From contig JAIEPV010000071.1 in the NCBI GenBank assembly GCA_019748215.1, forward strand, positions 1 through 43,194: a stretch of 43,194 nt of DNA, read 5' to 3'. Both the position numbers and the translations under genes were made by a program. How positions within the stretch are numbered: position 1 is the first letter of the stretch; every line of letters starts with the position of its first letter. Shown piece after piece: positions 17,701 through 26,210 of this stretch. The notes under the pieces were generated by a model. The model saw only the letters and a list, made by a program, of their open reading frames with translations, ran no database searches and was not told the origin of the DNA. Source of the stretch: Hyphomicrobium sp. (lineage in GTDB: Bacteria > Pseudomonadota > Alphaproteobacteria > Rhizobiales > Hyphomicrobiaceae).

Positions 17701-18374
17701 TGCACTCCTGTATTATCATCGGTGCAACTCCGCGCAGCCCGCGAAGCGGGTTGCCTCCGACACCCCGCAGTATTCCGCGGCGCATCCCCAATGAGTTCTA
17801 TCCGACACCGCCCGAGGCAACGCGCGCGTTGCTGTCGGTCGAACGGTTCGATGGATCAATCTGGGAACCCGCGTGCGGGGAGGGCGCCATCGCCAATGTC
17901 CTCTCGGACACCGGGCACAAAGTGGTCGCAACCGACCTCGTCGAGTACGGGTTTGGTGTATCGGGAATCGACTTCCTGAAGGAACTGCGTCCGCGCGCCA
18001 AACATATCGTGACCAATCCCCCTTACGGGTCCGGATTGGCCGATGCGTTTGCAGAAAAGGCGCTCGGCTTCGCAGCCCAAACGGGGGGCATGGTCGCGAT
18101 GCTTCTTAACATGGCTTCGCTGTCGCATCGCCGCCGCACATCGTGGTGGAAGGAGAAACCGCCCGCGCGGCTCTATGCCATCGATGACATCGTCTGCTGG
18201 CCCTCGCATCGCTACGGGCCGGCGCCGGAGTATTTCACGAAGCACCGCTACATCTGGGCGGTCTGGACCCCGAACCACAAAGGCCCTTCGGCCTTCTGGT
18301 GGTTGTCTGCTGCGGAGTTCCGCAACGGCCAATCTTCTCACAACAACAACAACAAGAAAAGGAGAACCACATGA
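17697..18374 (+). CDS. Putative N6-adenine DNA methyltransferase-like protein
   Basis: NEFYPTPPEATRALLS, IWEPACGEGAIANVLSDTGHKVVATDL (SAM-binding) and VTNPPYGSGLADAFAEKAL (NPPY catalytic motif). Confidence 0.82.
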   Translation: MMHSCIIIGATPRSPRSGLPPTPRSIPRRIPNEFYPTPPEATRALLSVERFDGSIWEPACGEGAIANVLSDTGHKVVATDLVEYGFGVSGIDFLKELRPRAKHIVTNPPYGSGLADAFAEKALGFAAQTGGMVAMLLNMASLSHRRRTSWWKEKPPARLYAIDDIVCWPSHRYGPAPEYFTKHRYIWAVWTPNHKGPSAFWWLSAAEFRNGQSSHNNNNKKRRTT

Positions 18375-18637
18375 AACCTGATCCATCCACGGCGGCCTTC
18401 GCCATGGCAATGGCGATGCATGCCAATCTGGCGGCTCTTGCCCATCAGCTGGCTGACGCCAGCAAGCTGGCCACGTCCGCACGCGATGCCATGGAAGCGC
18501 ACAATCGCAATCTGGCCATCGGCACCGTGCTGCCACTCGACCGCATTCTTCCAGAATGCGTCACGCTGCTGCGCAGCGTTCTGGCCCTGCAAAGCTGGCA
18601 CAATCAGTTGCCGACGCAGCAAGGCGGTGCCGCATGA
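18371..18637 (+). CDS. Small hypothetical protein
   Basis: MKPDPSTAAFAMAMAMHANLAALAHQLADASKLATSARDAM; ATGA overlap. Confidence 0.6.
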   Translation: MKPDPSTAAFAMAMAMHANLAALAHQLADASKLATSARDAMEAHNRNLAIGTVLPLDRILPECVTLLRSVLALQSWHNQLPTQQGGAA

Positions 18638-18876
18638 GCAGCACTGTCACCAAACCGAACTGCGATTTGCGCAGCGAATACGACATGGCTTGCCCGAAAT
18701 GCCGGCAGGCCGAAGCCCTCTCCATCGAAATCACCTGTACGGCCACGCTGACGATCAATGGCACCGAGACTAACGGCGATCATTACTGGGATGAAACCTC
18801 ATCCTGCAGCTGCGATGAATGCGACCATCACGGTACTGCGGGAGAGTTTCGCATTGATGCCGACAAGGCGGTGTAA
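18634..18876 (+). CDS. Small zinc-ribbon-like protein
   Basis: MACPKCRQAEALSIEITCTATLTINGTE...SCSCDECDHHGTAGEF. Confidence 0.65.
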   Translation: MSSTVTKPNCDLRSEYDMACPKCRQAEALSIEITCTATLTINGTETNGDHYWDETSSCSCDECDHHGTAGEFRIDADKAV

Positions 18877-18878
18877 GC

Positions 18879-19094
18879 ATGACCCAGCCGCTTCTTAGAA
18901 ACTTCACCTGTCCCAAATGTCAGTGCAGTCGCGATTTCTACGTCGATGTTCTGGCAACCGTGCATGTGAGCGAAACAGCGCCCTGCCTGGCTGCCGACTA
19001 TTTTGCCGATGGCGATTTCACCTGCGTCTGTCTTAGCTGCGATTACGAAGGTAAAGTCTTCGAATTCACAAAGGCCGGGGAGGTGCAATCATGA
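18879..19094 (+). CDS. Small zinc-ribbon-like protein, similar layout to the preceding gene
   Basis: FTCPKCQCSRDFYVDVLATVHVSE...FTCVCLSCDYEGKVFEF. Confidence 0.65.
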   Translation: MTQPLLRNFTCPKCQCSRDFYVDVLATVHVSETAPCLAADYFADGDFTCVCLSCDYEGKVFEFTKAGEVQS

Positions 19095-19504
19095 CCCGGC
19101 ATCAGACTTTTCGCGTCATCGTCACCAAGAGTGAAATCTTTGAGATCGATCTTGCCGCCCGGGCTGAAGTCATTGCACTGACCCGCGCCGAGCGGCTTTG
19201 GGATGGCGGGATGCGCAGCCGCTTCGCCCGCGTCGATCGGCAGGAACGGGCGACCTTCGCCATCGACGAGCACGCAACTTCGCCTCTGCGCGACATCGCC
19301 AACGAGGATCGCGCCCGCTGGGCGAAAAAGGCCCTCCAGGCCTTTTCGCAGGAAACTGGGTCTGGCACGGGGCGCGAAGGGTTTTCCGACCTGCTGTGCG
19401 ATCTCGGGCATTATGCGCGCAGCGTCGGCCTCGATTTTGATGAGGAGTTCGAACGCGCCGCCAAAACGTGCGCGCTGGAAGTGGCCGAGGAGGTGCTGTC
19501 ATGA
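19091..19504 (+). CDS. Hypothetical protein
   Basis: MTRHQTFRVIVTKSEIFEIDLAARAEVIALTRAERLWDGGM; coupled start/stop overlaps. Confidence 0.6.
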   Translation: MTRHQTFRVIVTKSEIFEIDLAARAEVIALTRAERLWDGGMRSRFARVDRQERATFAIDEHATSPLRDIANEDRARWAKKALQAFSQETGSGTGREGFSDLLCDLGHYARSVGLDFDEEFERAAKTCALEVAEEVLS

Positions 19505-19716
19505 GCACTTCGCTCGACACCCTTTTGGAGACGATCGCCCGTGAGGTGCTCAATATCCCGAAATTGGCCACGCGCGGCCGCGATGCGCTCGATTTCCATG
19601 ACGTCGGTGTCGTTTCGCTAAAGCGCGCACTGGCGCGCGCCTACGCCGCCGGCTGTGAGGCCACCGCCAAACAGCTCGTCACCTCACTCACCTTCAGCAA
19701 AGGAGACCGGCCATAA
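19501..19716 (+). CDS. Small hypothetical protein
   Basis: MSTSLDTLLETIAREVLNIPKLATRGRDALDFHDVGVVSLKRALARAYAAG; coupled. Confidence 0.6.
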   Translation: MSTSLDTLLETIAREVLNIPKLATRGRDALDFHDVGVVSLKRALARAYAAGCEATAKQLVTSLTFSKGDRP

Positions 19717-20015
19717 TGAAAGGAACAACATCACCATCGCCTACACGCCCGTCCAAGCAAAGCATAAGATACGACCGCTGGGAGACGTTCGAGCGACGCT
19801 TTGGACCACTGCCGGCGCCGGACCACGACCTTCTCTGGGAAGTAGGGCAGGTGCCATCTGGTGCCGACTACCGGTATTGGTGGACGGTGCTGGACTGCGA
19901 GGGGCGTTTCTATCTCTCGCCGGGGTTCCGTTTCGTCAACCGCTTCGCGTTCGTGCGTTGCGCGCGGCCGTGGACGGACGACGATTTAGAGCAGCCGCTC
20001 TACCGGTACGATTGA
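19716..20015 (+). CDS. Hypothetical protein
   Basis: TAATG coupling; MKGTTSPSPTRPSKQSIRYDRWETFERRFGPLPAPDHDLLWEVGQ. Confidence 0.55.
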   Translation: MKGTTSPSPTRPSKQSIRYDRWETFERRFGPLPAPDHDLLWEVGQVPSGADYRYWWTVLDCEGRFYLSPGFRFVNRFAFVRCARPWTDDDLEQPLYRYD

Positions 20016-20160
20016 TGGTTTTGCTTCACGTTCAATTCTTATCGGGATACGCCTCGCGCGCCGGCCGTCAAGCCCTTCGCAAGCGCGCACAAGGGTGCTG
20101 CGCTAGCGAAGCCGGAGGCCAAGGGGCATTGACTGCCGCCGCTAGCGAGGCGTGAAAGTT

Positions 20161-20216
20161 CCACCATGTCATTTATGCGAGGCGCGCTTCGCTAACTCGC
20201 ACAAATAACATGATGG
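20161..20216. promoter_or_regulatory. 21-bp imperfect inverted repeat (hairpin) just upstream of the second HKDG-type gene
   Basis: ccaccatgtcatttatgcgag / gcgcgcttcgctaa / ctcgcacaaataacatgatgg; 18 of 21 complementary, reaching the ggag before the 20227 ATG. Confidence 0.75.
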
Positions 20217-20226
20217 AGAACCCGCA

Positions 20227-20454
20227 ATGACCACCTCGCCGACAACCACAAAAAACTTGCCGACGCTCAAGATTTACCGCGTCATCAAAGGCCGCACCAA
20301 TTTGGACAAGGACATCTGGACACCCGTCGCCGTCTGTTGGCCGCACAAGGACGGCAGCGGCTTCAACGTCAAATTCAAGTTCAACGAAGCCCCCGCGAAT
20401 GGCGGCGAGTACGTCATGCGGCCCGACACACCGAAACCCGCACATTCGGCATAG
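20227..20454 (+). CDS. Small protein, paralogue of 16589..16825
   Basis: IWTPVAVCWPHKDGSGFNVKFKFNEAPANGGEYVMR shares the W...W.HKDG.GFN.K pattern. Confidence 0.75.
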   Translation: MTTSPTTTKNLPTLKIYRVIKGRTNLDKDIWTPVAVCWPHKDGSGFNVKFKFNEAPANGGEYVMRPDTPKPAHSA

Positions 20455-20463
20455 GGGGCAACC

Positions 20464-20730
20464 ATGACAGCAAGTACCTCAACAACAGCAATCCGCCCCG
20501 CATCATGGCATCGTAGAGGCCACGACTGGCACCTCATTGGCGCAGGCCATATCTATGCCCGCATCGACCGTGATGGCCGCCGCTGGCTCTGCTACGCTAT
20601 CGACGATAGCGGAGACGACACTTTTCTCGGTCAGGCTCGAAGCCTTGCCAATGGCAAGGCACATCTCTCCCTACGCTTCGCACCTCGCCTGCCGTCCGAC
20701 GTCATTGCGAATGAGGTCGCGCCGATGTGA
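20464..20730 (+). CDS. Small hypothetical protein
   Basis: MTASTSTTAIRPASWHRRGHDWHLIGAGHIYARIDRDGRRWLCYAIDDSGDD; 9 bp after the previous stop. Confidence 0.55.
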   Translation: MTASTSTTAIRPASWHRRGHDWHLIGAGHIYARIDRDGRRWLCYAIDDSGDDTFLGQARSLANGKAHLSLRFAPRLPSDVIANEVAPM

Positions 20731-20779
20731 TAGGGCACCTGCCTACCCGTCATTGTCTGCAACTGAATGCAAAGAACAC

Positions 20780-21377
20780 GCTATCTTCTTGATGGCGCGT
20801 GGTGGCGCAATCGCGCATGAAAAAACATCTTTGAATTTCAAAGGCGGATAATTGCGACATCATCTTGATGGCTCCAAGATAATTAGATGGAAGCAAGGTA
20901 ATACCTTCCTGATACAAAGCTCGTGGCAATATGAACGCTCACTTTCCACCTCCCGCATTCAAGACGCGTGCATTTTGAAAGCTGCTTGATTGCTTCATGG
21001 CAGATAGTTGATAGCACCTTCATGCCTCATTTATTTCCGCCGTGCAAAGCCTTTGGCGAGTTTTTCGCTAAATGCCCGATAGCATCCTGATGGCATAGGA
21101 ACCTCTCGTCTGCCGGCCATCGTCAGTCTGCTCGCGGCGCGGAAATAGCCTGCGCATCCTCATCAATTGTGCAGCCCAGCCGAGCAAGACATGGCGCGTC
21201 CAGCCAGCGTCAGGCATCCAGCAGCGCACCAGTCACACACGACCCGCGTCTCAATATCACACCGTTATTCATTGGAGTGGCAAGCGAAACTCTAAACGCA
21301 GCCTTTCGACAGAATGGACAGTGTTTCCAGACCTCGTGGCGGCTCAAGTCTAAATTACCTGCTATCACCTTGATGTT
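20780..21377 (+). repeat. Dispersed degenerate ~17-bp repeat, about 6 copies (G.TATCACCTTGATGGC-like)
   Basis: 20780 gctatcttcttgatggc; 20856 gacatcatcttgatggc; ~20900 taataccttcctgatac; 21010 gatagcaccttcatgcc; 21078 gatagcatcctgatggc; 21361 gctatcaccttgatgtt. Confidence 0.6.
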
Positions 21378-21431
21378 TTCTTATTCAGATTGGTCAATGG
21401 CATTTATTCTTCAGTAGCGCGGAAGGGGTAG

Positions 21432-21518
21432 CAAGATGGGTTTTCGTTACACGAAAACGCGCCGCTAAAAACGGCTCATCTTGTTGGGGCTACGGACCTG
21501 AAAGGTCCCGCGCCCCAA
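21432..21518 (+). promoter_or_regulatory. Highly structured element, candidate oriT / relaxosome site or mobC leader
   Basis: CAAGATG/CATCTTG closes two inner hairpins (GTTTTCG-TTACA-CGAAAAC; GCCG-CTAAAAA-CGGC), followed by TTGGGGC-tac-GGACCT-GAA-AGGTCC-cgc-GCCCCAA; just upstream of mobC and relaxase. Confidence 0.68.
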
Positions 21519-21552
21519 GCCCCCGGACGCTGCGCTCTGCTGGAGGAGTGCT

Positions 21553-21942
21553 ATGACCAAATCCAACATCCCGGCGAAAGTCGAGCCCACTAAGGGTCGA
21601 CCGAAAGCAGCACGTGTCAAAGATCACTGGATCAGTTTCCGGGTGACGGCGGAAGAGCATTTCCAACTTATCGACAAGGCAGAACGCAGCGGGATGGTTC
21701 CCGGCGACTATGCCCGGTCGCGTGCGCTGCGTGGTATCGCACGGTCGAAGAAGTCCGCGCCGGCAACGGCGCCGATCTTTGGCGATGATACACGCGCCGT
21801 GTTCCACGAACTTCGCAAGCAGGGCGTCAACCTCAATCAGATCGCCCACCACTGCAACCGCAACCAAGTGCCGCCACCCCTTGAAGTGAGCGAACTGGCC
21901 AAGGTCATCATGGCACTCTGGGAAAGGCTGCTGCGGTCATGA
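21553..21942 (+). CDS. MobC-like relaxosome accessory protein
   Basis: ISFRVTAEEHFQLIDKAERSGMVPGDYARSRALRG...FHELRKQGVNLNQIAHHCNR; 4-bp overlap with relaxase. Confidence 0.83.
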   Translation: MTKSNIPAKVEPTKGRPKAARVKDHWISFRVTAEEHFQLIDKAERSGMVPGDYARSRALRGIARSKKSAPATAPIFGDDTRAVFHELRKQGVNLNQIAHHCNRNQVPPPLEVSELAKVIMALWERLLRS

Positions 21943-23780
21943 TCATCCGCATCCAGGCCAACGGAGGTTCGTTTCGCGGCGCCGGGCTCTACTATCTGCA
22001 CGACAAATCCGGTGATCAGTCACTCGAAAAGCATCTGAAGCCGAAAACGGACGAGCGCGTCTGGTTCACCGACACGCGCAACTGTCTTGAACAGGACCCC
22101 GGCCGCGCGCTCGAAGAAATGTGGCGCACGGCCGAGGATCAGGCGTACCTGAAGATGCAAGCCGGAGTGAAGCGGGGCGGCCGCGTTTGCGAAGACCCGA
22201 CCAAGACGCTGTCGATGTCATGGCACAAGGATGACCGGCCAACTCCGGAGCATATGGTGGAAGCCGCCGATGCGTTGATGAAGCACTTGGGCTGGGATGC
22301 GCATCAGGCTATCTATGTCGGCCACAACGACACCGAGCACCGACATATCCACGTAATCCTCAATCGTGTGAATCCGGACAACGGACGCACCCTCGACGAT
22401 TACCGGGAGCAGAAGCGTGCGCAATCCTGGGCGTTGCAATATGAACGTCAGCAAGACCAGGTTCGCTGCGAACAGCGCGAGATCAATGCCGCCCGTGAGG
22501 CGGGCAGGGCAGAACACCGTCAACAGGAGGCCGCGAAGACGAACGAGCACGTGAGCGGCGTGACGCACGACATCCCGGCGGAACGCGCACCGATGGAAAC
22601 GCCAGCGCCATTGCTCGCCCGCGCCGCCAACGATCACCTGCCCCACAACGTCATCATGCTGTCGCGCCCGCACGAGCAGGAATTCGCCGCCCAAGAACAA
22701 CTGCGTCAGGCGAACGACGCCAACACGCGCGCCGAGCACGCAGTCGAACAAAAATCAGAACTGAAGGACCAGCAGCGCGCCGAACGGGAAGCGTTCTTCA
22801 ACGACGGCGCCAAGCTGTTCAAGGCAACGCGCCACGCCGCCTATGACGAGGTACGCCTGGAGTACAAGGCTGAGTGGCGGCAGTTCTACAAAGACAGCGA
22901 CGCCGCACAGAAGTCGGCAAAGGCGAGTTCGGAGACGGCCATCGGACGTGCCTTCCACTTCGCGCGCGAGGGTCAATGGGATGCCGCCCGTGAGGCATTC
23001 GGGGATCGCGACAGCGTACGTGATGCCGTTGCCAAGGAGATGAGTGAGCGCAAGGCGGATGTGAAAGCCCGCCAGACCGAGGATCTCCGCGAGCGACAAC
23101 GCGATGCCTGCGATGCCCTGCGTGATGTCCGCGACGTGCAATACCAAGAGCTGCTGCAACGCCAGCGCGACGAACGCGCCGCGCTGCTAGCTGGCCAGAC
23201 GCTCGGCTCCCTCGGTATTGGCGTGGACCGCCACGCCAATGACGCTGCAAAGTCTTCGCCGGAGCGTGCCGCCAACGAGAACCTGGTGGTCGAGAGCAGT
23301 CCCGTTTTGCAACCGATCAGCGGGCAGCGGATTGAAGTTGCCCACGGCAATGCCAAGCCGCTGGAACAACAGGATGGCACAACGGTTGCGCCTCTGTTCC
23401 GACCGATCGAGCAATCGTTGGTGTCCGAAGCAGGCGGTGCCGTTGAAGTGCCGCAAATCGAGACGCCGCAGCAGGAGCCTATTGCGCCAATCCGTGGTGT
23501 CAGCGATCTCGTCGCCAATGGAATTGGCGGTGTGGCCAGTTACCTTGCCGATCAACTCGGCGAATTGTTCGCACCAACCCCGCCCGAAGTGCGTGAAGCG
23601 CAAGCTAAGGCAGATGCAAAGCAAGTGCCCGAACGGCCGGCGCAGCAAGACGACAAGGCTGCTGCATACGCCCGCATCATCGATAGCGCCGTTCGCCTCG
23701 CAGAAACCGAGCGCGCCCAGCAGGACGACGCCTATTGGAAGGAGCGGGATCGCGGGAAGGGCTTCGAGCGGGACCAATAG
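21939..23780 (+). CDS. MobP-type relaxase (Relaxase/Mobilisation nuclease domain)
   Basis: MIIRIQANGGSFRGAGLYYLHDK... and histidine triad AIYVGHNDTEHRHIHVILNRVNPDNGRTLDDYREQKRAQ; long coiled C-terminus. Confidence 0.92.
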   Translation: MIIRIQANGGSFRGAGLYYLHDKSGDQSLEKHLKPKTDERVWFTDTRNCLEQDPGRALEEMWRTAEDQAYLKMQAGVKRGGRVCEDPTKTLSMSWHKDDRPTPEHMVEAADALMKHLGWDAHQAIYVGHNDTEHRHIHVILNRVNPDNGRTLDDYREQKRAQSWALQYERQQDQVRCEQREINAAREAGRAEHRQQEAAKTNEHVSGVTHDIPAERAPMETPAPLLARAANDHLPHNVIMLSRPHEQEFAAQEQLRQANDANTRAEHAVEQKSELKDQQRAEREAFFNDGAKLFKATRHAAYDEVRLEYKAEWRQFYKDSDAAQKSAKASSETAIGRAFHFAREGQWDAAREAFGDRDSVRDAVAKEMSERKADVKARQTEDLRERQRDACDALRDVRDVQYQELLQRQRDERAALLAGQTLGSLGIGVDRHANDAAKSSPERAANENLVVESSPVLQPISGQRIEVAHGNAKPLEQQDGTTVAPLFRPIEQSLVSEAGGAVEVPQIETPQQEPIAPIRGVSDLVANGIGGVASYLADQLGELFAPTPPEVREAQAKADAKQVPERPAQQDDKAAAYARIIDSAVRLAETERAQQDDAYWKERDRGKGFERDQ

Positions 23781-24355
23781 CGGATACCCTGGGCAGGCCA
23801 AGCCAGGGCGTCCTCGAAAACCGTACGGCCGCCGATTTGAAATACGACCGACAAAGCTTCCGAAGCCGATGCCGTCGAGCCGTCATCGGTCTCCATGCGG
23901 CAGAACTACAGCTGCTCATCGCCAGCCAACGCGCTGCCCGGCGGGCCGTTATGCGATCAATACAAGCCACGCTGTCAGGCCGTCACGCCGGCGCCGTGGC
24001 CGCCATTGTCGCGAAATTCGCCGGCCGGCGCGCAGCGTTGGCGTCAGATGGAGGGCAGGGGCGGGCGGCGGTCCTGCAACAGATTTCGACCGAGGAAGCC
24101 CATGAACTGGCGCGTCTTGCTCTTGAGCATGCCGCCGAGAAGCGGGCGTTGCGTCGAACGGTGTTGGTGCCCTTGGCGGCCCGCCAGCGCTCGGTGCGTC
24201 GTAACCTACGCTGTCGCAACCGGCATCAGCGGATTGTGCTTGCCGTTCAACTCGAACCGCATCGTCTGCGTCGGCCGGCGTCAGTGACCCGCGTCCGGAA
24301 AGCGATCGTGGCGAGGCCTAGAGATCCCGTCTGCTTTGGTCGCCCTCGGACTTGA
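23735..24355 (+). CDS. Hypothetical protein downstream of relaxase
   Basis: Overlaps the relaxase 3' end in another frame; helical, Arg/Ala-rich; exact start uncertain. Confidence 0.5.
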   Translation: MEGAGSREGLRAGPIADTLGRPSQGVLENRTAADLKYDRQSFRSRCRRAVIGLHAAELQLLIASQRAARRAVMRSIQATLSGRHAGAVAAIVAKFAGRRAALASDGGQGRAAVLQQISTEEAHELARLALEHAAEKRALRRTVLVPLAARQRSVRRNLRCRNRHQRIVLAVQLEPHRLRRPASVTRVRKAIVARPRDPVCFGRPRT

Positions 24356-24451
24356 GCCCAGACCTCGATTGGGCGTCTGATCGGTCTGGCGCACCTACAG
24401 GAAACTTCAGACTTGATTTTTGCTTTAATCTATGTAACATATTGATATATA

Positions 24452-24466
24452 ATGTTAATTTAACAT
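24452..24466. promoter_or_regulatory. AT-rich palindrome ATGTTAA-T-TTAACAT
   Basis: Perfect 7-bp dyad in an AT-rich island (24405-24480) with more AATGTTAT/GTAACAT half-sites. Confidence 0.5.
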
Positions 24467-24524
24467 AATGAATGTTATACGACTGGCAGGTCGTCGCAGT
24501 CGTCTTGGTCGACTGCTGCGACCA

Positions 24525-25472
24525 TCATCGCCTCCGCGTCGTTCGCGGCGTCTCTTGCGTTGGGCTCCAAGAATCGCGCGGCGGCTGATAGCGCGGCACG
24601 TTGCGAATATTGCACCGGGTATCGTAGTGCCTTTCAGTGAGGCTGACTGTCCATCCGAAGCGTTCGGCAGCTTCGAGGAACGCGGGCATGTCGTAATCTT
24701 TATCGAGAAAGGCGATATAGTCCCCGACCCGGCTGTCGGTACTGACGCGATGGCAAATTCCCAGGTCCGCGATATGGTTGCGCTCGACTTCGAGCCAGCC
24801 ATGATCGGGGTCGATGTGGTAGGTGAGCGAAAGATGTTTTCTCACCTTGGGCCGACGATCCATTGGCACCTGTGAGCAGCACGTCCGCGCGTCACGGCTT
24901 ACGGCCCGTCTCGTTCGATCCAGCTCGGCGGCAAGCTCATCGTCCAGTTTCTTCAATCGCGATTCCCACGCGAATTCTGACTCGCCCTCGTACGGTGTAA
25001 ACATGTGCATGATCGTTTGGATCGGTTTGAAATCGCGAGGAGGTCTACGATCTTGCTTGAAATACCACTCGTGGCACAGGCGATATATGACGGTCATGGC
25101 CTGGAATTCCGAAGCCTCGCAAACGAGGTCGGCTGACAGCGCAAGTGCTCGCGTAAATGCCGCGCAGTCCCCAAGGGTCAGGCGTGATGTTGGATGGTGC
25201 CCCACGCCGAACTGCTCGAACATGGCCCGCGCCGAGGCGGAGTGCACGGTTGCCCGTGGTAACACCATGAGTTCGGTCTCCTCGATGCGTTGTAAAAGAT
25301 GCGCCGGGCCCCCGATCTTATGGAGTCCTATATTGGTCAGCCCTGCCTTGAGCCCCGTCTCGTAGGCCATATAAATAGACGGCACATCGCCGTCGTCGAT
25401 CGCGCGCTGGATTGCACTGTCGGCAACCTTGTCCACCAGCGCCATGAACGATGTTCGATCAATCACGATCAT
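24525..25472 (-). CDS. Hypothetical plasmid-type protein
   Basis: MIVIDRTSFMALVDKVADSAIQ...; C-terminal TYHIDPDHGWLEVERNHIADLGICHRVSTDSRV...DMPAFLEAAERFGW. Confidence 0.68.
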   Translation of the reverse strand: MIVIDRTSFMALVDKVADSAIQRAIDDGDVPSIYMAYETGLKAGLTNIGLHKIGGPAHLLQRIEETELMVLPRATVHSASARAMFEQFGVGHHPTSRLTLGDCAAFTRALALSADLVCEASEFQAMTVIYRLCHEWYFKQDRRPPRDFKPIQTIMHMFTPYEGESEFAWESRLKKLDDELAAELDRTRRAVSRDARTCCSQVPMDRRPKVRKHLSLTYHIDPDHGWLEVERNHIADLGICHRVSTDSRVGDYIAFLDKDYDMPAFLEAAERFGWTVSLTERHYDTRCNIRNVPRYQPPRDSWSPTQETPRTTRRR

Positions 25473-25535
25473 AATCACTCCCCTCGTGTCGCTTGCGCCT
25501 GACATCGCCCTTTGGAAGTTGCGCACTTTTTGGTC

Positions 25536-26210
25536 CTAGCCGGCGGTGCGATCCCGACCAACTTGCAGCTTCGTGCGTCGCGGCCGGAGAGGTCGGTTCA
25601 GATCCGCCAAGATCGACTTGATCTGCTCGCGGATGCCCTTCTGCTGATCTGTGAGGCAATCACCGAGGTTGTCGATATGTTCGGCGAGGTTCGTCAAAGT
25701 CGTGCCGGGTTGCTTCCGTGTCATCACCAATGCCAACTTCGTACTCGGGAGCGGGCCACGTCGCACCTGTCTCAACGGTCCCATCTGCAGCACCATCGGA
25801 TCAGCCTCGTAATTGCGCCGCAGCATGAACCATTCCGTGTAGGTGGATAATGTCACGCCGGATTGTAATGCCGCCTCGCGCGCTGCCTCGACCTCCGCGC
25901 GGCTCACCGGATAATATTTACCTGGCGCGCGCGGCCGTTGTGCCCGCTCTTGCGCGATCTCGGCCGTCGTCTTGCCCGGATGTGCCATTCGCGCGAACCG
26001 CCCGACACCCTGCTGGGTCATCGCTTCGATCCACTGCTCACGCAGTTGCTCGACTGTGTACTCAGCCGGTGCGCGCTTACCCTTCTCATCTTTCTTCCAA
26101 GCCAAAATTGTCTCCGTTGGAATGATGTAACCGTATGCCTCCCTGATCACACGATCATACATTTGGCGATGAAGATTCTCCATGCTGTACTCGATAAGCC
26201 GCCGCGCCAT
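25536..26210 (-). CDS. Hypothetical protein
   Basis: MARRLIEYSMENLHRQMYDRVIREAYGYIIPTETILAWKKDEKGK...; good codon-pattern ORF. Confidence 0.65.
   Translation of the reverse strand: MARRLIEYSMENLHRQMYDRVIREAYGYIIPTETILAWKKDEKGKRAPAEYTVEQLREQWIEAMTQQGVGRFARMAHPGKTTAEIAQERAQRPRAPGKYYPVSRAEVEAAREAALQSGVTLSTYTEWFMLRRNYEADPMVLQMGPLRQVRRGPLPSTKLALVMTRKQPGTTLTNLAEHIDNLGDCLTDQQKGIREQIKSILADLNRPLRPRRTKLQVGRDRTAG

Noticed and set aside
21169-21417. 82-aa ORF in the repeat-containing region upstream of mobC
   Set aside because: Weak coding character and overlaps the dispersed repeats; no RBS or motif.
22218-23801. Several 130-300-aa ORFs overlapping the relaxase on both strands
   Set aside because: The relaxase frame has clear family motifs; the others are shadow ORFs typical of GC-rich DNA.
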